In this document: piece by piece, positions 8,598 to 19,571 of the stretch
Numbering within the stretch: the first letter of the stretch is position 1
How the letters are laid out: every line of letters starts with the position of its first letter
Assembly (NCBI GenBank): GCA_034008185.1
Contig: CM067084.1
Location: 40,933,099 to 40,997,098 of the forward strand
Source: Gorsachius magnificus
Taxonomy: Eukaryota > Chordata > Aves > Pelecaniformes > Ardeidae
Length of the DNA stretch: 64,000 nucleotides
Direction of reading: 5' to 3'
The notes under the pieces: generated by a model
Told to the model about the DNA's origin: nothing
Databases searched by the model: none
The model's input: the letters and a program-made list of their open reading frames with translations, nothing else
Made by a program: the position numbers and the translations under genes

Positions 8598-11500
8598 AAA
8601 GGGACAACCGGGTCTACTGGACTGTGTGGATTCGATGGCCTGGCACGTCAGACCCACAGAAGTATAGAGCTCTAGTAGACACCGGTGCACAGTGTACTCT
8701 AATGCCATCAAGCCATATAGGGGAAGAATCCATTTGTATTTCTGGAGTGACAGGGGGATCTCAAGAGCTGACTGTATTGGAGGCCGAAGTGAGCCTAACC
8801 GGGAATGAGTGGCAAAAGCACCGCATTGTGACTGGGCCAGATGCTCCATGCATCCTTGGCATAGACTACCTCAGGAGAGGGTATTTCAAGGACCCAAAAG
8901 GGTACCGGTGGGCTTTTGGTATAGCTGCATTGGAGGCAGAAGAAATTAAGCAGCTGTCTACCTTGCCTGGTCTCTCAAAGGACCCTTCGGTTGTGGGGTT
9001 GCTGAGTGTTGAAGAACAACAAGTGCCGATTGCCACCACAACAGTGCACAGGCGGCAATATCGCACCAACCGAAACTCCCTGATTCCCATCCATAAGCTG
9101 ATTCGTCGACTGGAGAGCCAAGGAGTGATCAGCAAGACTCGCTCACCCTTTAACAGTCCCATATGGCCAGTGAGAAAGTCTGATGGAGAGTGGAGACTGA
9201 CAGTAGACTATCGTGGCCTGAATGAAGTTACGCCACCGCTGAGTGCTGCCGTGCCGGACATGTTAGAACTTCAATACGAACTGGAGTCAAAGGCAGCCAA
9301 GTGGTATGCCACAACTGATATTGCAAATGCTTTCTTTTCAATCCCTTTGGCAGCAGAGTGCAGGCCACAGTTTGCTTTCACTTGGAGGGGCATCCAGTAC
9401 ACCTGGAATCGACTGCCCCAGGGGTGGAAACACAGCCCTACCATTTGCCATGGACTGATCCAGACAGCACTGGAACAGGGTAAGGCTCCAGAACATCTGC
9501 AATACATTGATGACATCATTGTGTGGGGCAATACAGCAGAAGAAGTTTTTGAGAAAGGGAAGAAAATAGTCCAAATCCTTCTGAAAGCCGGTTTTGCCAT
9601 AAAACAAAGTAAGGTCAAAGGACCTGCACAGGAGATCCAGTTTTTAGGAATCAAATGGCAAGATGGACATCGTCAGATTCCAATGGATGTGATCAACAAA
9701 ATAACAGCCATGTCTCCACCAACTAGCAAAAAGGAAACACAAGCTTTCTTGGGCGTTGTGGGTTTTTGGAGAATGCATATTCCAAATTATAGCCAGATTG
9801 TAAGCCCTCTCTACCAAGTGACCCGGAAGAAGGATGATTTCAAATGGGGCCCTGAACAACGACAAGCCTTTGAACAAATTAAACGGGAGATAGTGCATGC
9901 AGTAGCCCTTGGGCCAGTCCGGGCAGGGCAAGATGTAAAAAATGTGCTCTACACCACAGCCGGGGAGAATGGCCCTACCTGGAGCCTCTGGCAGAAAGCA
10001 CCAGGGGAGACTCGAGGCCGACCCCTAGGCTTTTGGAGTCGGGGATACAGAGGATCTGAAGCCAACTATACCCCAACTGAAAAAGAGATATTGGCAGCAT
10101 ATGAAGGGGTTCGAGCTGCTTCAGAAGTGGTTGGTACTGAAGCACAGCTCCTCCTGGCACCCCGACTGCCGGTGCTGGGCTGGATGTTCAAAGGGAAGGT
10201 CCCCTCTACACATCATGCAACTGATGCTACGTGGAGTAAGTGGGTCGCACTGATTACACAACGGGCTCGAATAGGAAACCTCAGTCGCCCAGGAATCTTG
10301 AAAGTGATCACGGACTGGCCAGAAGGCAAAGATTTTGGAGTATCACCAGAGGAGGAGGTGGTGCGTGCTGAAGAAGCCCCGCTGTACAATAAATTGCCAG
10401 AAAACGAGAAGCAATATGCCCTGTTCACTGATGGATCCTGTCGTCTTGTGGGAAAGCATCGAAGGTGGAAGGCTGCTGTATGGAGTCCTACAAGACAAGT
10501 TGCAGAGACTGCTGAAGGAGAAGGTGAATCGAGTCAGTTTGCAGAGGTGAAAGCCATCCAGCTGGCTTTAGATATTGCTGAAAGAGAAAAATGGCCAGTG
10601 CTCTATCTCTATACTGACTCATGGATGGTGGCAAATGCCCTGTGGGGGTGGTTGCAGCAATGGAAACAGAACAACTGGCAGCGCAGGGGCAAACCCATCT
10701 GGGCAGCCGCATTGTGGCAAGATATTGCTGCCCGGGTAGAGAACCTGGTTGTAAAGGTACGTCATGTAGATGCTCATGTACCCAAGAGTCGGGCCTCTGA
10801 AGAACATCACAACAACCAGCAGGCAGATCAGGCTGCTAAGATTGAAGTGGCTCAGGTGGATCTGGACTGGCAACATAAGGGTGAATTGTTTCTAGCTCGG
10901 TGGGCCCATGATACCTCAGGCCATCAAGGAAGAGATGCAACATACAGATGGGCTCGTGATCGAGGGGTGGACTTAACTATGGATGCTATTGCACAGGTTA
11001 TCCATGAATGTGAAACATGTGCTGCGATCAAACAAGCCAAGCGGTTAAAGCCTCTCTGGTATGGAGGACTGTGGCTGAAATACAAATATGGAGAGGCTTG
11101 GCAGATTGATTATATCACACTCCCACAAACCCGCCATGGCAAGCGCTATGTGCTCACCATGGTGGAAGTGACCACTGGATGGCTGGAAACATATCCCATG
11201 CCCCATGCCACCGCCCGGAACACTATCCTAGGCCTTGAAAAACAAGTCCTGTGGCGACATGGCACCCCAGAAAGAATTGAGTCAGACAATGGAACTCATT
11301 TCCGAAACAGCCTCATAGACAAATGGGCCAAAGAGCATGGCATTGAGTGGGTCTATCCCATCCCGTATCATGCACCAGCCTCTGGGAAAATTGAACGATA
11401 CAATGGACTGTTAAAAACTACACTGAAAGCAATGGGTGGAGGAACATTCAAACATTGGGATACACATTTAGCAAAAGCCACCTGGTTAGTCAACACTAGA

Positions 11501-11755
11501 GGATCTGCCAACCGAGCTGGCCCTGCCCAATCAAACCTCTTACGTACTGTAGAAGGGGATAAAGTCCCTGTAGTGCATGTAAAAAATATGCTGGGGAAGA
11601 CAGTCTGGGTTTCTCCTGCCTCAGGTAAAGGCAAGCCCATCCGTGGGATTGCTTTTGCTCAAGGACCTGGCTCTACTTGGTGGGTGATGCGGAAGGATGG
11701 GGAAGTCCGATGTGTACCTCAAAGGGATTTGATTTTGGGTGAAAATAGCCAATGA
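8591..11755 (+). CDS. pol: ERVL pro-pol: protease, reverse transcriptase, RNase H, integrase
   Basis: The frame is open from the gag TAG (8569) to TGA at 11755. Position 8591 is a GTG used as a marker, and the first ATG is only at about codon 38, so expression as a Gag-Pol readthrough product is likely. Counting from 8591: retropepsin with DTG at residues 30-32; reverse transcriptase with LPQGW and the YIDD active site at 305-308; RNase H opening with TDGS (Asp 614) and continuing through AEVKA, YTDSW and HVDAH; integrase with an HHCC zinc site (HDTSGH, CETC) and the catalytic triad D840, D899, E935 in D,D-35-E spacing; and a C-terminal integrase region to the end. No dUTPase motif is seen. 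No frameshift or stop was found, unusual for an endogenous copy and in line with near-identical LTRs. Confidence 0.95.
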   Translation: MEERDNRVYWTVWIRWPGTSDPQKYRALVDTGAQCTLMPSSHIGEESICISGVTGGSQELTVLEAEVSLTGNEWQKHRIVTGPDAPCILGIDYLRRGYFKDPKGYRWAFGIAALEAEEIKQLSTLPGLSKDPSVVGLLSVEEQQVPIATTTVHRRQYRTNRNSLIPIHKLIRRLESQGVISKTRSPFNSPIWPVRKSDGEWRLTVDYRGLNEVTPPLSAAVPDMLELQYELESKAAKWYATTDIANAFFSIPLAAECRPQFAFTWRGIQYTWNRLPQGWKHSPTICHGLIQTALEQGKAPEHLQYIDDIIVWGNTAEEVFEKGKKIVQILLKAGFAIKQSKVKGPAQEIQFLGIKWQDGHRQIPMDVINKITAMSPPTSKKETQAFLGVVGFWRMHIPNYSQIVSPLYQVTRKKDDFKWGPEQRQAFEQIKREIVHAVALGPVRAGQDVKNVLYTTAGENGPTWSLWQKAPGETRGRPLGFWSRGYRGSEANYTPTEKEILAAYEGVRAASEVVGTEAQLLLAPRLPVLGWMFKGKVPSTHHATDATWSKWVALITQRARIGNLSRPGILKVITDWPEGKDFGVSPEEEVVRAEEAPLYNKLPENEKQYALFTDGSCRLVGKHRRWKAAVWSPTRQVAETAEGEGESSQFAEVKAIQLALDIAEREKWPVLYLYTDSWMVANALWGWLQQWKQNNWQRRGKPIWAAALWQDIAARVENLVVKVRHVDAHVPKSRASEEHHNNQQADQAAKIEVAQVDLDWQHKGELFLARWAHDTSGHQGRDATYRWARDRGVDLTMDAIAQVIHECETCAAIKQAKRLKPLWYGGLWLKYKYGEAWQIDYITLPQTRHGKRYVLTMVEVTTGWLETYPMPHATARNTILGLEKQVLWRHGTPERIESDNGTHFRNSLIDKWAKEHGIEWVYPIPYHAPASGKIERYNGLLKTTLKAMGGGTFKHWDTHLAKATWLVNTRGSANRAGPAQSNLLRTVEGDKVPVVHVKNMLGKTVWVSPASGKGKPIRGIAFAQGPGSTWWVMRKDGEVRCVPQRDLILGENSQ

Positions 11756-12137
11756 ACTGAATTGTATAATGTTAATTGCTGTGTAATATAGTATGTCATC
11801 ATTTTTACTATTGCTGTATATTCTACCAATGGTATAGCAGTAGGAATCACCCAGATTAAGAAGAATGAATTTTGAAGAAACTGAGGAAGCGCAGCGGATG
11901 GAACCAGAACTGACTTCAGCAAGCAAAAACCCAACACCAGACCCCATCTCTCCTGCCCTGAAAGACTGTTATGACAGATGGAGCCCAAAACCGTGGACTA
12001 GATGAACCCAATGGACATTTCAGAGGCATGGTCCGCAGACTAAGGGAATGCTATCTGTGTATATATATATCAAAATGGTGGTGATTAATTGGAATGTATT
12101 GTAAGGGTAGGACCTAAGCATGACGTAAATGGTATAG
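11756..12137 (+). other. Proviral 3' untranslated region, no env
   Basis: About 380 bases between the pol stop and the purine tract. There is no frame longer than a few dozen codons on the + strand and no sign of a signal peptide, furin site or fusion peptide, so an env gene is absent rather than degraded. It contains a short TA repeat near 12060. Confidence 0.8.
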
Positions 12138-12151
12138 AATAAGGGGTGGAA
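12138..12151 (+). promoter_or_regulatory. Polypurine tract
   Basis: The purine-rich run containing AAGGGGTGGAA ends directly at the first base of the 3' LTR (12152), the required position for priming plus-strand DNA synthesis. It is interrupted by T residues, so it is weaker than the tracts of most exogenous retroviruses. Confidence 0.75.
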
Positions 12152-12778
12152 TGTCCTAGTTTCGGCTGGGATAGAGTTAATTTTCTTCACAGAAGCTAGC
12201 ATAGTGCTGTGCTTTGGATTCAGTGCTAGAAGAATGTTGATAACACGCTGATGTTTTTAGTTGTTGCCAAGCAGTGCTCAGACTGCTCAAGGACTTTTTG
12301 AGCTTCTCCTGCTCGGCCAGGTGCATAACAAGCTGGGAGTACAGCACAGCTAGGACCCAAACTGTCCAAAGAGCTATTCCATACCACATAACGTCATGCT
12401 CGGGGGGGGTTAGTCAGTCGGGTCGGTCGAGTCGGTCGGTCGGTCGCGGGCAGAGTGGTCGCAGCTCGGGCTGTGTGATCGCTGCTCGGGTACTGATCAC
12501 TGCTCGGGACGGGCTGGGCATCGGTCAGCGGGTGGTGAGCAATTGCATTGTGCATCACTTGTTTTATATATTCTGTATATTTTCTTACCATTTATTATTA
12601 TTATTATCATTATTGTTATTCTTCTCTCTTATTAAACTGTCTCTATCTCAACCCACGGGTCTTTTTTTTTTTTTTTTTTCCTTTTCTCCCATTCTCTCCC
12701 CCATCCCACTGAGGGAGGGGGGGGCAGTGAGCGAGCGGCTGCGTGGTGCTTAGTTGCCAGCCGGGTTAAACCACGACA
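12152..12778 (+). repeat. 3' LTR of the ERVL provirus
   Basis: 627 bp, nearly identical to the 5' LTR. Substitutions seen are G/A at 12158, T/C near 12286, two within the ACCATAGAACG versus ACCACATAACG segment near 12387, and G/C in the G run near 12725, plus one-repeat length differences in (TTA)n and in homopolymers. TATA-like element at 12563-12570 and ATTAAA at 12631-12636. It ends ACGACA, followed by the target duplication. Confidence 0.95.
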
Positions 12779-12783
12779 AGACT
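12779..12783. repeat. Target site duplication, right copy
   Basis: AGACT follows the terminal ACA of the 3' LTR and matches 5997-6001 exactly. Confidence 0.9.
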
Positions 12784-15700
12784 CCACATGACTAATGTTC
12801 GACCTGCTTACGCAGATCAAATTTTTTGTCAACATTGCCAGGATTTCTTGGAACAAGTCTCAATCCATGTGCTGAGCTGCCCGATTCCAGCAACTGAAGG
12901 CCCTTGCTCTGTACTTGCTTTCAGTGGAGACATGCACTGCTCTCGGTCTCTGTGTCAGCAGACTTGTTTAAAATACCCAGTTGGTGAGGTCTCTGGGATT
13001 ATTTGCTTAAGCATGGTCCAAGGCATAATTTAAGTCACAAAGCACCTGAAACTCCCACTGAGGTCAGTATAGCTGTGGTGCATGCACCAAAGGACTATAC
13101 CAAATCACAGCCATGGTGACTAATGCACAGTGTGGGAGGAAGAGACAGAGAGTATTCTAGGCCAATTCAGTGAACCATGACCATTAAATCTCAAACTAGA
13201 AAATAGAAAACATTACCTGAGCTCTCCAAAGTGCTGTACTTTTGCCTCATATCTAAGCGTTACAGCACCCAATAAATCAATTTCAGGTTTGAAATGTCAA
13301 TTTAATTTATTTTTGCTGGATTAGAAAGGTATAACTAACTTCTATTTGTAAGTAATGTTGCGCTTTTTTTTTTCCCTCTAGAACCATGCCACTTCATTTC
13401 CAGGATGTTCCAGAGGGAAAGACCCCTATGATTCAGCAAAACATCTCATCACACATTTAACTTTTAAGATCATGTTTAAATCCATTCCTGTCCTGTAAAG
13501 TGCTTAACAATATTTTCTTGTTTGCTTTTTTGTTTAGTAAGAGTCCAATGCACATAATCCTTTATGAAATGAAGGCCTGGGAGGTTAAGTGGTGTATGTG
13601 AGAAAGACAGAGGAGGAGGTGGTTGGGCATAACATCAGCAGGCTACATTATAATTAGCCCCTAGACATGCTAGTTCTAGCTATAAAAAAGTAATTTAAAG
13701 TTATAAGCAAGACATTACATTCGTGCCTTAGGGACCTTTTTTATATTTGGAATCACTATTTCAGCATCTAATATCTCTTCCAAAACCATTCTGTTGTGTT
13801 ACTAAATATAGCAGGAAGAGAATATAAGACAGCTAGAAGCTATTGTAGATTTGTCAATAGTGCTTTTAGATATGAGTGTGGGCTTTCTATTTGTGTTTTT
13901 TTTCTAATGCTGCACACACTGACAGCTTTAAGAAAAAATATCAACCAGAAGTTGACCAGAATCTGGTATCTGCCCTTGAAAAAAATTCTACTTCATTAAA
14001 AAATGTTGGGTTTGACAGGACTGTAAAAGAGAAACCATACAGACAGATCTTCAGACACACACAAACAACTAGGAAGAGCTCCAGTCTCTGCTAGAATTAT
14101 CTGATGATGAAGTCCAAAAAGCTCAAAAGTACAGGTCTGCAAATTTTTCTCCAAACTCGCTCTTGTACTTGACAGAAGATACTTCTTGTACTGGTGGAAG
14201 TTAGCCATGACTCAATAAGAACAGGGCTGTAGGCTAATTAAATCACAGCTGCATAAGATGCTCCGTTACTGTCAGCTATGAGCATGATACTTCAGTCAAA
14301 AACAAACTTGCTACGCAGATCGGCCAAAGTACTAAGAGAGCAGATGGAAAAATTCCCACACCGTCGCGTTCATCAGTAACATGCTTACGCAGAGTCCGCA
14401 TAACAAAGGTTTGCCAACATAAATATAGTACAGGGCAAAGACGCATCCTACTGACTGATCTTTTTCCACCAGCATGACCTCTGAAGAGAAGCAACCGCTC
14501 TGGGAGCAGACAGCTTTCACAGCTCAATTCAGCTGTCTGAGGCTGCTGTGCAGCTGCGGCAGCGGTTCCTGCCATCAGCTTAGACAGTGCCTGCACTTGG
14601 GGACACTGGCAACATAGCTGTCACCGCAGAGGCCCCACAGACACATAACTAGCTAAGCTCCGTTGTGGGGCCTCATTTCCCAGACATCCAAACACTTGGT
14701 CACATCCAGTAACAAACCTCACCACCCTACTGTGGGAGAGGAGCGTTAGCTTCATTTACTAAGGGATAGCTTAGTGTCAAAAAAAAGAAATAGCTGTGGC
14801 TGGACCAGACAATGTTTCGCTGGTCTCTTTAATTACAGGGCTGTTTCTCCTCCCACCCGTTCCCCACTGGCACATTCACTGCTGACATGTCAATCTTTAC
14901 TAAGAGAACTGTAGCAACTTTCCCAGACTCAGAAACTGATGTTCAAGCCTGGCTGATCCTGTGCTGTGGAAAGCAGTTGAGAAATGTTACCCACAGAATT
15001 TTCTATTTTAGTACTTAATTTTTCTTGGATCATCTAAGTGTTCACTAACACTGCCAAATCAGAGAAACCAAGTTACAAGAGCACTCTTGTGTTTTACAGT
15101 TACGGCCAAATTTTATCTACATTTGACAACAGGTTAACATGGATTTCCTTATCAAGGAGTATTCTAGGTAAGAAAAAGAAGTGAAAAATACTGTCTGCCA
15201 TTTTCTTGAGTGCAGCTGTAGCAGGCCTCCGAATAGCCATGTGGTTGTGGCATGCCCAACTGGACCACTGAAAGTTGGTCCTGAATCAGTCTCTGGTTCT
15301 CCATACATAATTCAAAGATCATCTAATTCTTGCTCTCTTTTTCCTACTTGCTGCAGACATTCTCAGCAGAAACACTCCAGCTTTCTGAGAATTACGTCTA
15401 GCAGTCTGTGGCAGAAAACACCAATTCAGATTTAAGGAATATGAATTAGGTGCAAGTAGTGAAGAATACTGAATGCCTAGGCAAGATGAGTACCCACATT
15501 GTTAAAAAGTTTTAAAACTTTTATCTCTTTGTACGTGTTCTTAACCTCCATGAAAAGATTGATCTTTACAAAGCCCAGTATTATTTTATTTTAAAAAGTT
15601 GTTAAATTTCATCCTTGCAAAAAAGCTACATTGTGTGTCAGAGATCTTAAATTATTGAATGCAAAGAATTTCAGTGATATGCAGGGGAAAATAGTTTCTT

Positions 15701-18700
15701 GTGTACTATAAACTTAGAAGTTGGACAGAGGTATAGAATAAACCTTTGATAAGGAGCAAAAAAAATAAGCAGATTTTCCTCATCTGTGTGTATTCCAAAG
15801 ACACACTGAGATTGCCTACCAGAGAGGAGAGGAGAAAAATTCTTTGAACTGTAAACTTTTTCGAGCTAGCAATCTTCAGCTTATTGAGAAGTTCAACCAG
15901 ATGAAATAAGAAATTTGACCTAGGGCACATCCCTTGTTGTGGAGAACAAAGTCAGTGACCACTTTAAAGTCATTCTGCTGCTGACTCATCTTCTCTCTCA
16001 AGCATCCACAGATACACCATGAGAAAATACGGCAGGAACTAACCACAAAAAATTCTGGGGCTAGCAGCTGTCAGCAAACCAAACCCTACTCTGCAATTGT
16101 GGATCTGAAAATGTATAGGTTTGATTGAAAAGTGAACAAGTCTCCCATGCTTTACAGTGCTGCTAAACAGCATCATCTTTGATCTAGTGCCTTAGCTGTA
16201 CCAGTGGGACATTTTTTGAGAAAAGGATAACACAGCCCAAATAGCTCTGTATTTTCCAAGTATGAAAATCGTCCAGCTTAGTTTCTTTTCAAACATATTC
16301 ATTCCTCTAGGACAGATGAGATATTTTCTTTCACTATTTAACAGTAGGGGGCATATTCAGTGTATGCCAGCAAAGTTTAATTAAATCAATGAAGTAGCAC
16401 TGATTTGCAGTAATTGAGAGTCCAACCATGTGTTCTAATGCCAAAGAATCTGGATATTTTAAAGGCTTATATTGCCTTCCTTTCTGGGAAGTGGGGTGTG
16501 GGGAGGAAATCAAAGTCCGTTTGCTTTGTGGAATGGGGTTCCATCTAAGATAGCAGGGACAAGAAAACACCTGTACAGATATTTAAAAATCCTGACATTT
16601 TTCTTTCTGTCTTTCTAATGAAAGTGTATTTTTTCTTGCTGTGCTAGCCAAATTTCCATTCTCTACACTCCTGTACAGGCTGTTCCCACCACTCCAAAAT
16701 TAGAATGTAGCTAGTGTTTGGACACATCTTGTGAATTGGTTTTGATCTAAATGACTACTAGATGCACACATCAGAAGACCTTTGGGTTCTGCATGCCACA
16801 TAAACAGAACCATAATCCAGCACTAGAGCTGGCTGCAGAGTACAGCCAAATGCTATTCATTTGCATGTGCTAAGAGGAATTTTTACAAGCTAATTATAAC
16901 TGTGTTTAAATCGTCTTTACTCCACTGAGTAGGAGCAGCAGAGAAGTTAAGAACTGATTTTGCCAATTCTCTTTTCAGCAAAGTAATACAGCTGACAGGA
17001 AAGCGTACAGTGGAAGGAATGGATAAATAGTAATTTCTGACATCTACTAATATTATATTCAGTGTAATGGCTAAGATTTAATAGGCATGCATGAAATACT
17101 CATTATGGTACATTCTGAATGGCTTTTGCACATTGCAGATTGGATATGGAAAATTCATTTTTGTTTTGTTCCTTTTGTCAGACTCAGGCTGGTTCTGATC
17201 AAAGTGCTCTTCAGCTGTTAAAATGGATCAGCTGAGTCTCTCACCCACAGAAATCAGTCTCTAGGAGACTTCTCTAGGGGAAGGGTTTAGATATTCCAGC
17301 TGTTGATTGTATTTGGAGGCAGGTCTAATCCATCAGAATCTATTTGCAAATTCATTAAAACCAGTCAGCCTTTACTTTCAAAACAAGTTTTACATCACAT
17401 ACCTTGCAAGAACAGGCATTGTTGGTTTGGCAAATGAGGAAACTGGGGCTCAAAAAGGTGAGACCTTGGGTTTTCAAGACCAGCTGCTAACTTCAAGGCT
17501 CTCATCAAGTTTGTCTCCTAGAAAGTAAGAGCAATTTGGATAGCACTGTGGAAAGAGAATGCGCTGCATCCACATAATTTCTCAAGAGAGCCCTCTAATA
17601 TTAGTGTTACTGCATAGACTATGTAGAAAGTGGACGCTACCCTTGTTTATTAATGCAAACCTGCAATTCCTGTTGTGTTTTTTATTTAACTCAGTACTCA
17701 GTGTGAGATATATATATTCTCAAAGCACACTCATCATATCAAGCCTTTCAGGTAATTCAGGAATATAGATGCCTAGTTTTGGATTTCAGATGTGTTTTGA
17801 CATGAGAACAACGAACGATGCAGCTCGAGCCTACGGCAACAGCAGTCATTCTAGACACTAGCAGCAAACAAATACAAGCTTAAGAGACTAGTGAAGACTG
17901 AGGGCTGCATTTTCAGCCCTAGACATTCAGGTTCCTCTTAGGTCCTTTCACAGAGCTGGACTACAGTAACTGGGGTAAGATCACAAATAAGTTAGGTAAG
18001 ATTCAGGTCCCATATCCAGGTCTTCCAGATCCTGTTCTCTGTCCCATTCTTTCCCCACATTTAATGTCCGTGTCCTCACCATCCACCATTCTCAGCTCGT
18101 TTGTTTCTACATACAAATATTTCAAGTATGCCAGCTTATGAATAAGTCATTCAAAAGAATTATGACACTGTTTTTGCTCAAGTCAAACTTCAAATCTGCT
18201 GTAAGATTTACCACTAACCATTTATCAAAGTGCAGGGAAAGAGCACCTGAAAGTGATTTGAGAAGTACATGTACTGCAGATGCGCGGCAAGAGTCCAAAG
18301 GTGACGGGTGCATTGGCATGTCCTACAGAAACCAGTAGCATCGTTATTTACTGTGCAAATACACGAAAGACTATACCGTAGGAGTTTTAGTAATGCCAGA
18401 CACAAATCTTTTTAACTAGACGAGTGCATTCTTGTGTTTCATTAAAGTCAATATACACCTTTAAACAGGTTTGCTTAAAGCTGCTGGAAAGAACAAGCCA
18501 GGTAAAACATTTTGCCAGCCCTGTGAAAAAAGCCAGAATGCTCAGAAGCCATGTTTTTAAGCAAAACTATCATAATTGTCATTACTCCTATAAGGCAGAG
18601 GTAATAAAGTGAGGGTGAAGAGGATTTCAGGCACCTTTGGCAAGCCAAATGTTAAACACATATTAGAATTACTAAATCATTATCAAAAAACCCCAACCCA

Positions 18701-19565
18701 AAGAAATAGTCTTACTTTTACTGCACAGCCATGGTGTTTGTGTGTACTTTTCTCCTATGGATGCACTGATGTCAGATCACAATTCTGAAAAACAAATAAA
18801 GCTGGTTTTCTATATTCTCTATTCTACACTTTGACAAACCAAATTGCTGTTCTCCCCCTCCCCTGCAATTAAGGAAAGTTAGACTAGATACCTCTTCTCT
18901 ACAGAGAGGACTTAACACTGCGGCACTGACTGCTAGCAGAATCTAAGTCCTGGTCACTCTTAACTGACAAGGAGCCTATCACAGTAGCTGAGGTATTTAG
19001 AAAGTCTAAATATTTTTGCAAAAACTTCTAGGATTAACTTTCTACCATTTTCCCAGTAACCACATGTGTATAGTAGACACATAACCGCATTCAAATCAAG
19101 AAGATCTCCTAGTTAGGCAGTTACTGTCTGACTGCTGTGCACAGCAGACTTCTTCAGGGCAAACGAGTCTCTCACCACCAGTTTGGCCCTCGGTGAAAGT
19201 TCGGGCAGATGCTTCACCCTCAGGGCTGCGAACTCTCTCTCAGTATACACACAGCAGATCCACTGCACAAGACACTTCTTCCTCTAGGGAAAGCACTTTA
19301 TAACCATTATGCACCTGATACACTGTTGACAAGACCAAACGAGTCAGTCACAGTCAGATTGAGACTGAAGTTACTGAAGACTGAAGTTCTGCTGAAGTTA
19401 TGTGCAGAAATAAGGAGACGGAAAAGATCAGGCAGATCCTCAGTTCTCTCTACAATTTTTGCATTGTATTAATAATTCCAAATTTCTAAAATTATGGAAT
19501 CTGAAGACTTTTCCTTTATGAGCAGAAATATCCTCCTATGAATTCTGAAATTAAGTACTGGGAAG
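12784..19565. other. Intergenic DNA between provirus and SH3RF1 3' end
   Basis: AT-rich sequence with no frame above about 110 codons and none with recognisable domains. The longest frames (14276-14596 on - and 15181-15435 on +) have no splice or domain support. One likely ancient SINE relic at 17427 is listed separately. I see no RNA gene. Confidence 0.65.
17427..17490 (+). repeat. Probable MIR/CORE-SINE relic
   Basis: AAATGAGGAAACTGGGGCTCA followed by an AAGGTG...ACC...GACCAGCTGCTA pattern follows the MIR consensus order (gatgaggaaactgaggctcagag...ggtcacacagctagta). It is diverged and short, but the first 20 bases are a close match. Confidence 0.5.
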
Positions 19566-19571
19566 TTTATT
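19566..19571 (-). terminator. Candidate SH3RF1 polyadenylation signal
   Basis: TTTATT on + reads AATAAA on the - strand, about 2.56 kb past the SH3RF1 stop. A second AATAAA is at 19646-19651 and others lie nearer the stop (for example 20757-20762). This distal one is chosen because it gives a 3' UTR of roughly the length known for the mammalian gene. Transcript ends could differ. Confidence 0.35.

Larger units (their letters stand above)
6002..12778 (+). mobile_element. Full-length ERVL-type endogenous retrovirus (provirus)
   Basis: The element is about 6.8 kb, with two LTRs of about 627 bp (TGT...ACA), a primer binding site, gag and pro-pol frames, a polypurine tract and matching 5-bp target duplications. 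Assignment to the avian ERVL group rests on the LTR start (TGTCCTGGTTTCGGCTGGGA, a motif I recognise from avian ERVL LTRs), on the 5-bp duplication, on a gag without a CCHC zinc knuckle and on the lack of env. Pol is open over its full length. Gag carries one in-frame TGA and lacks a clear ATG. The insert lies downstream of SH3RF1 in opposite orientation. Coding capacity is annotated part by part below. Confidence 0.95.

Noticed and set aside
13566..13595. Possible MIR-like word (GAAGGCCTGGGAGGTTAAGTGG)
   Set aside because: Match is too short to separate from chance.
14276..14596. 106-codon - strand ORF with Ala and Leu-rich segments
   Set aside because: No recognisable domain, no splice context and no known gene expected here; likely chance.
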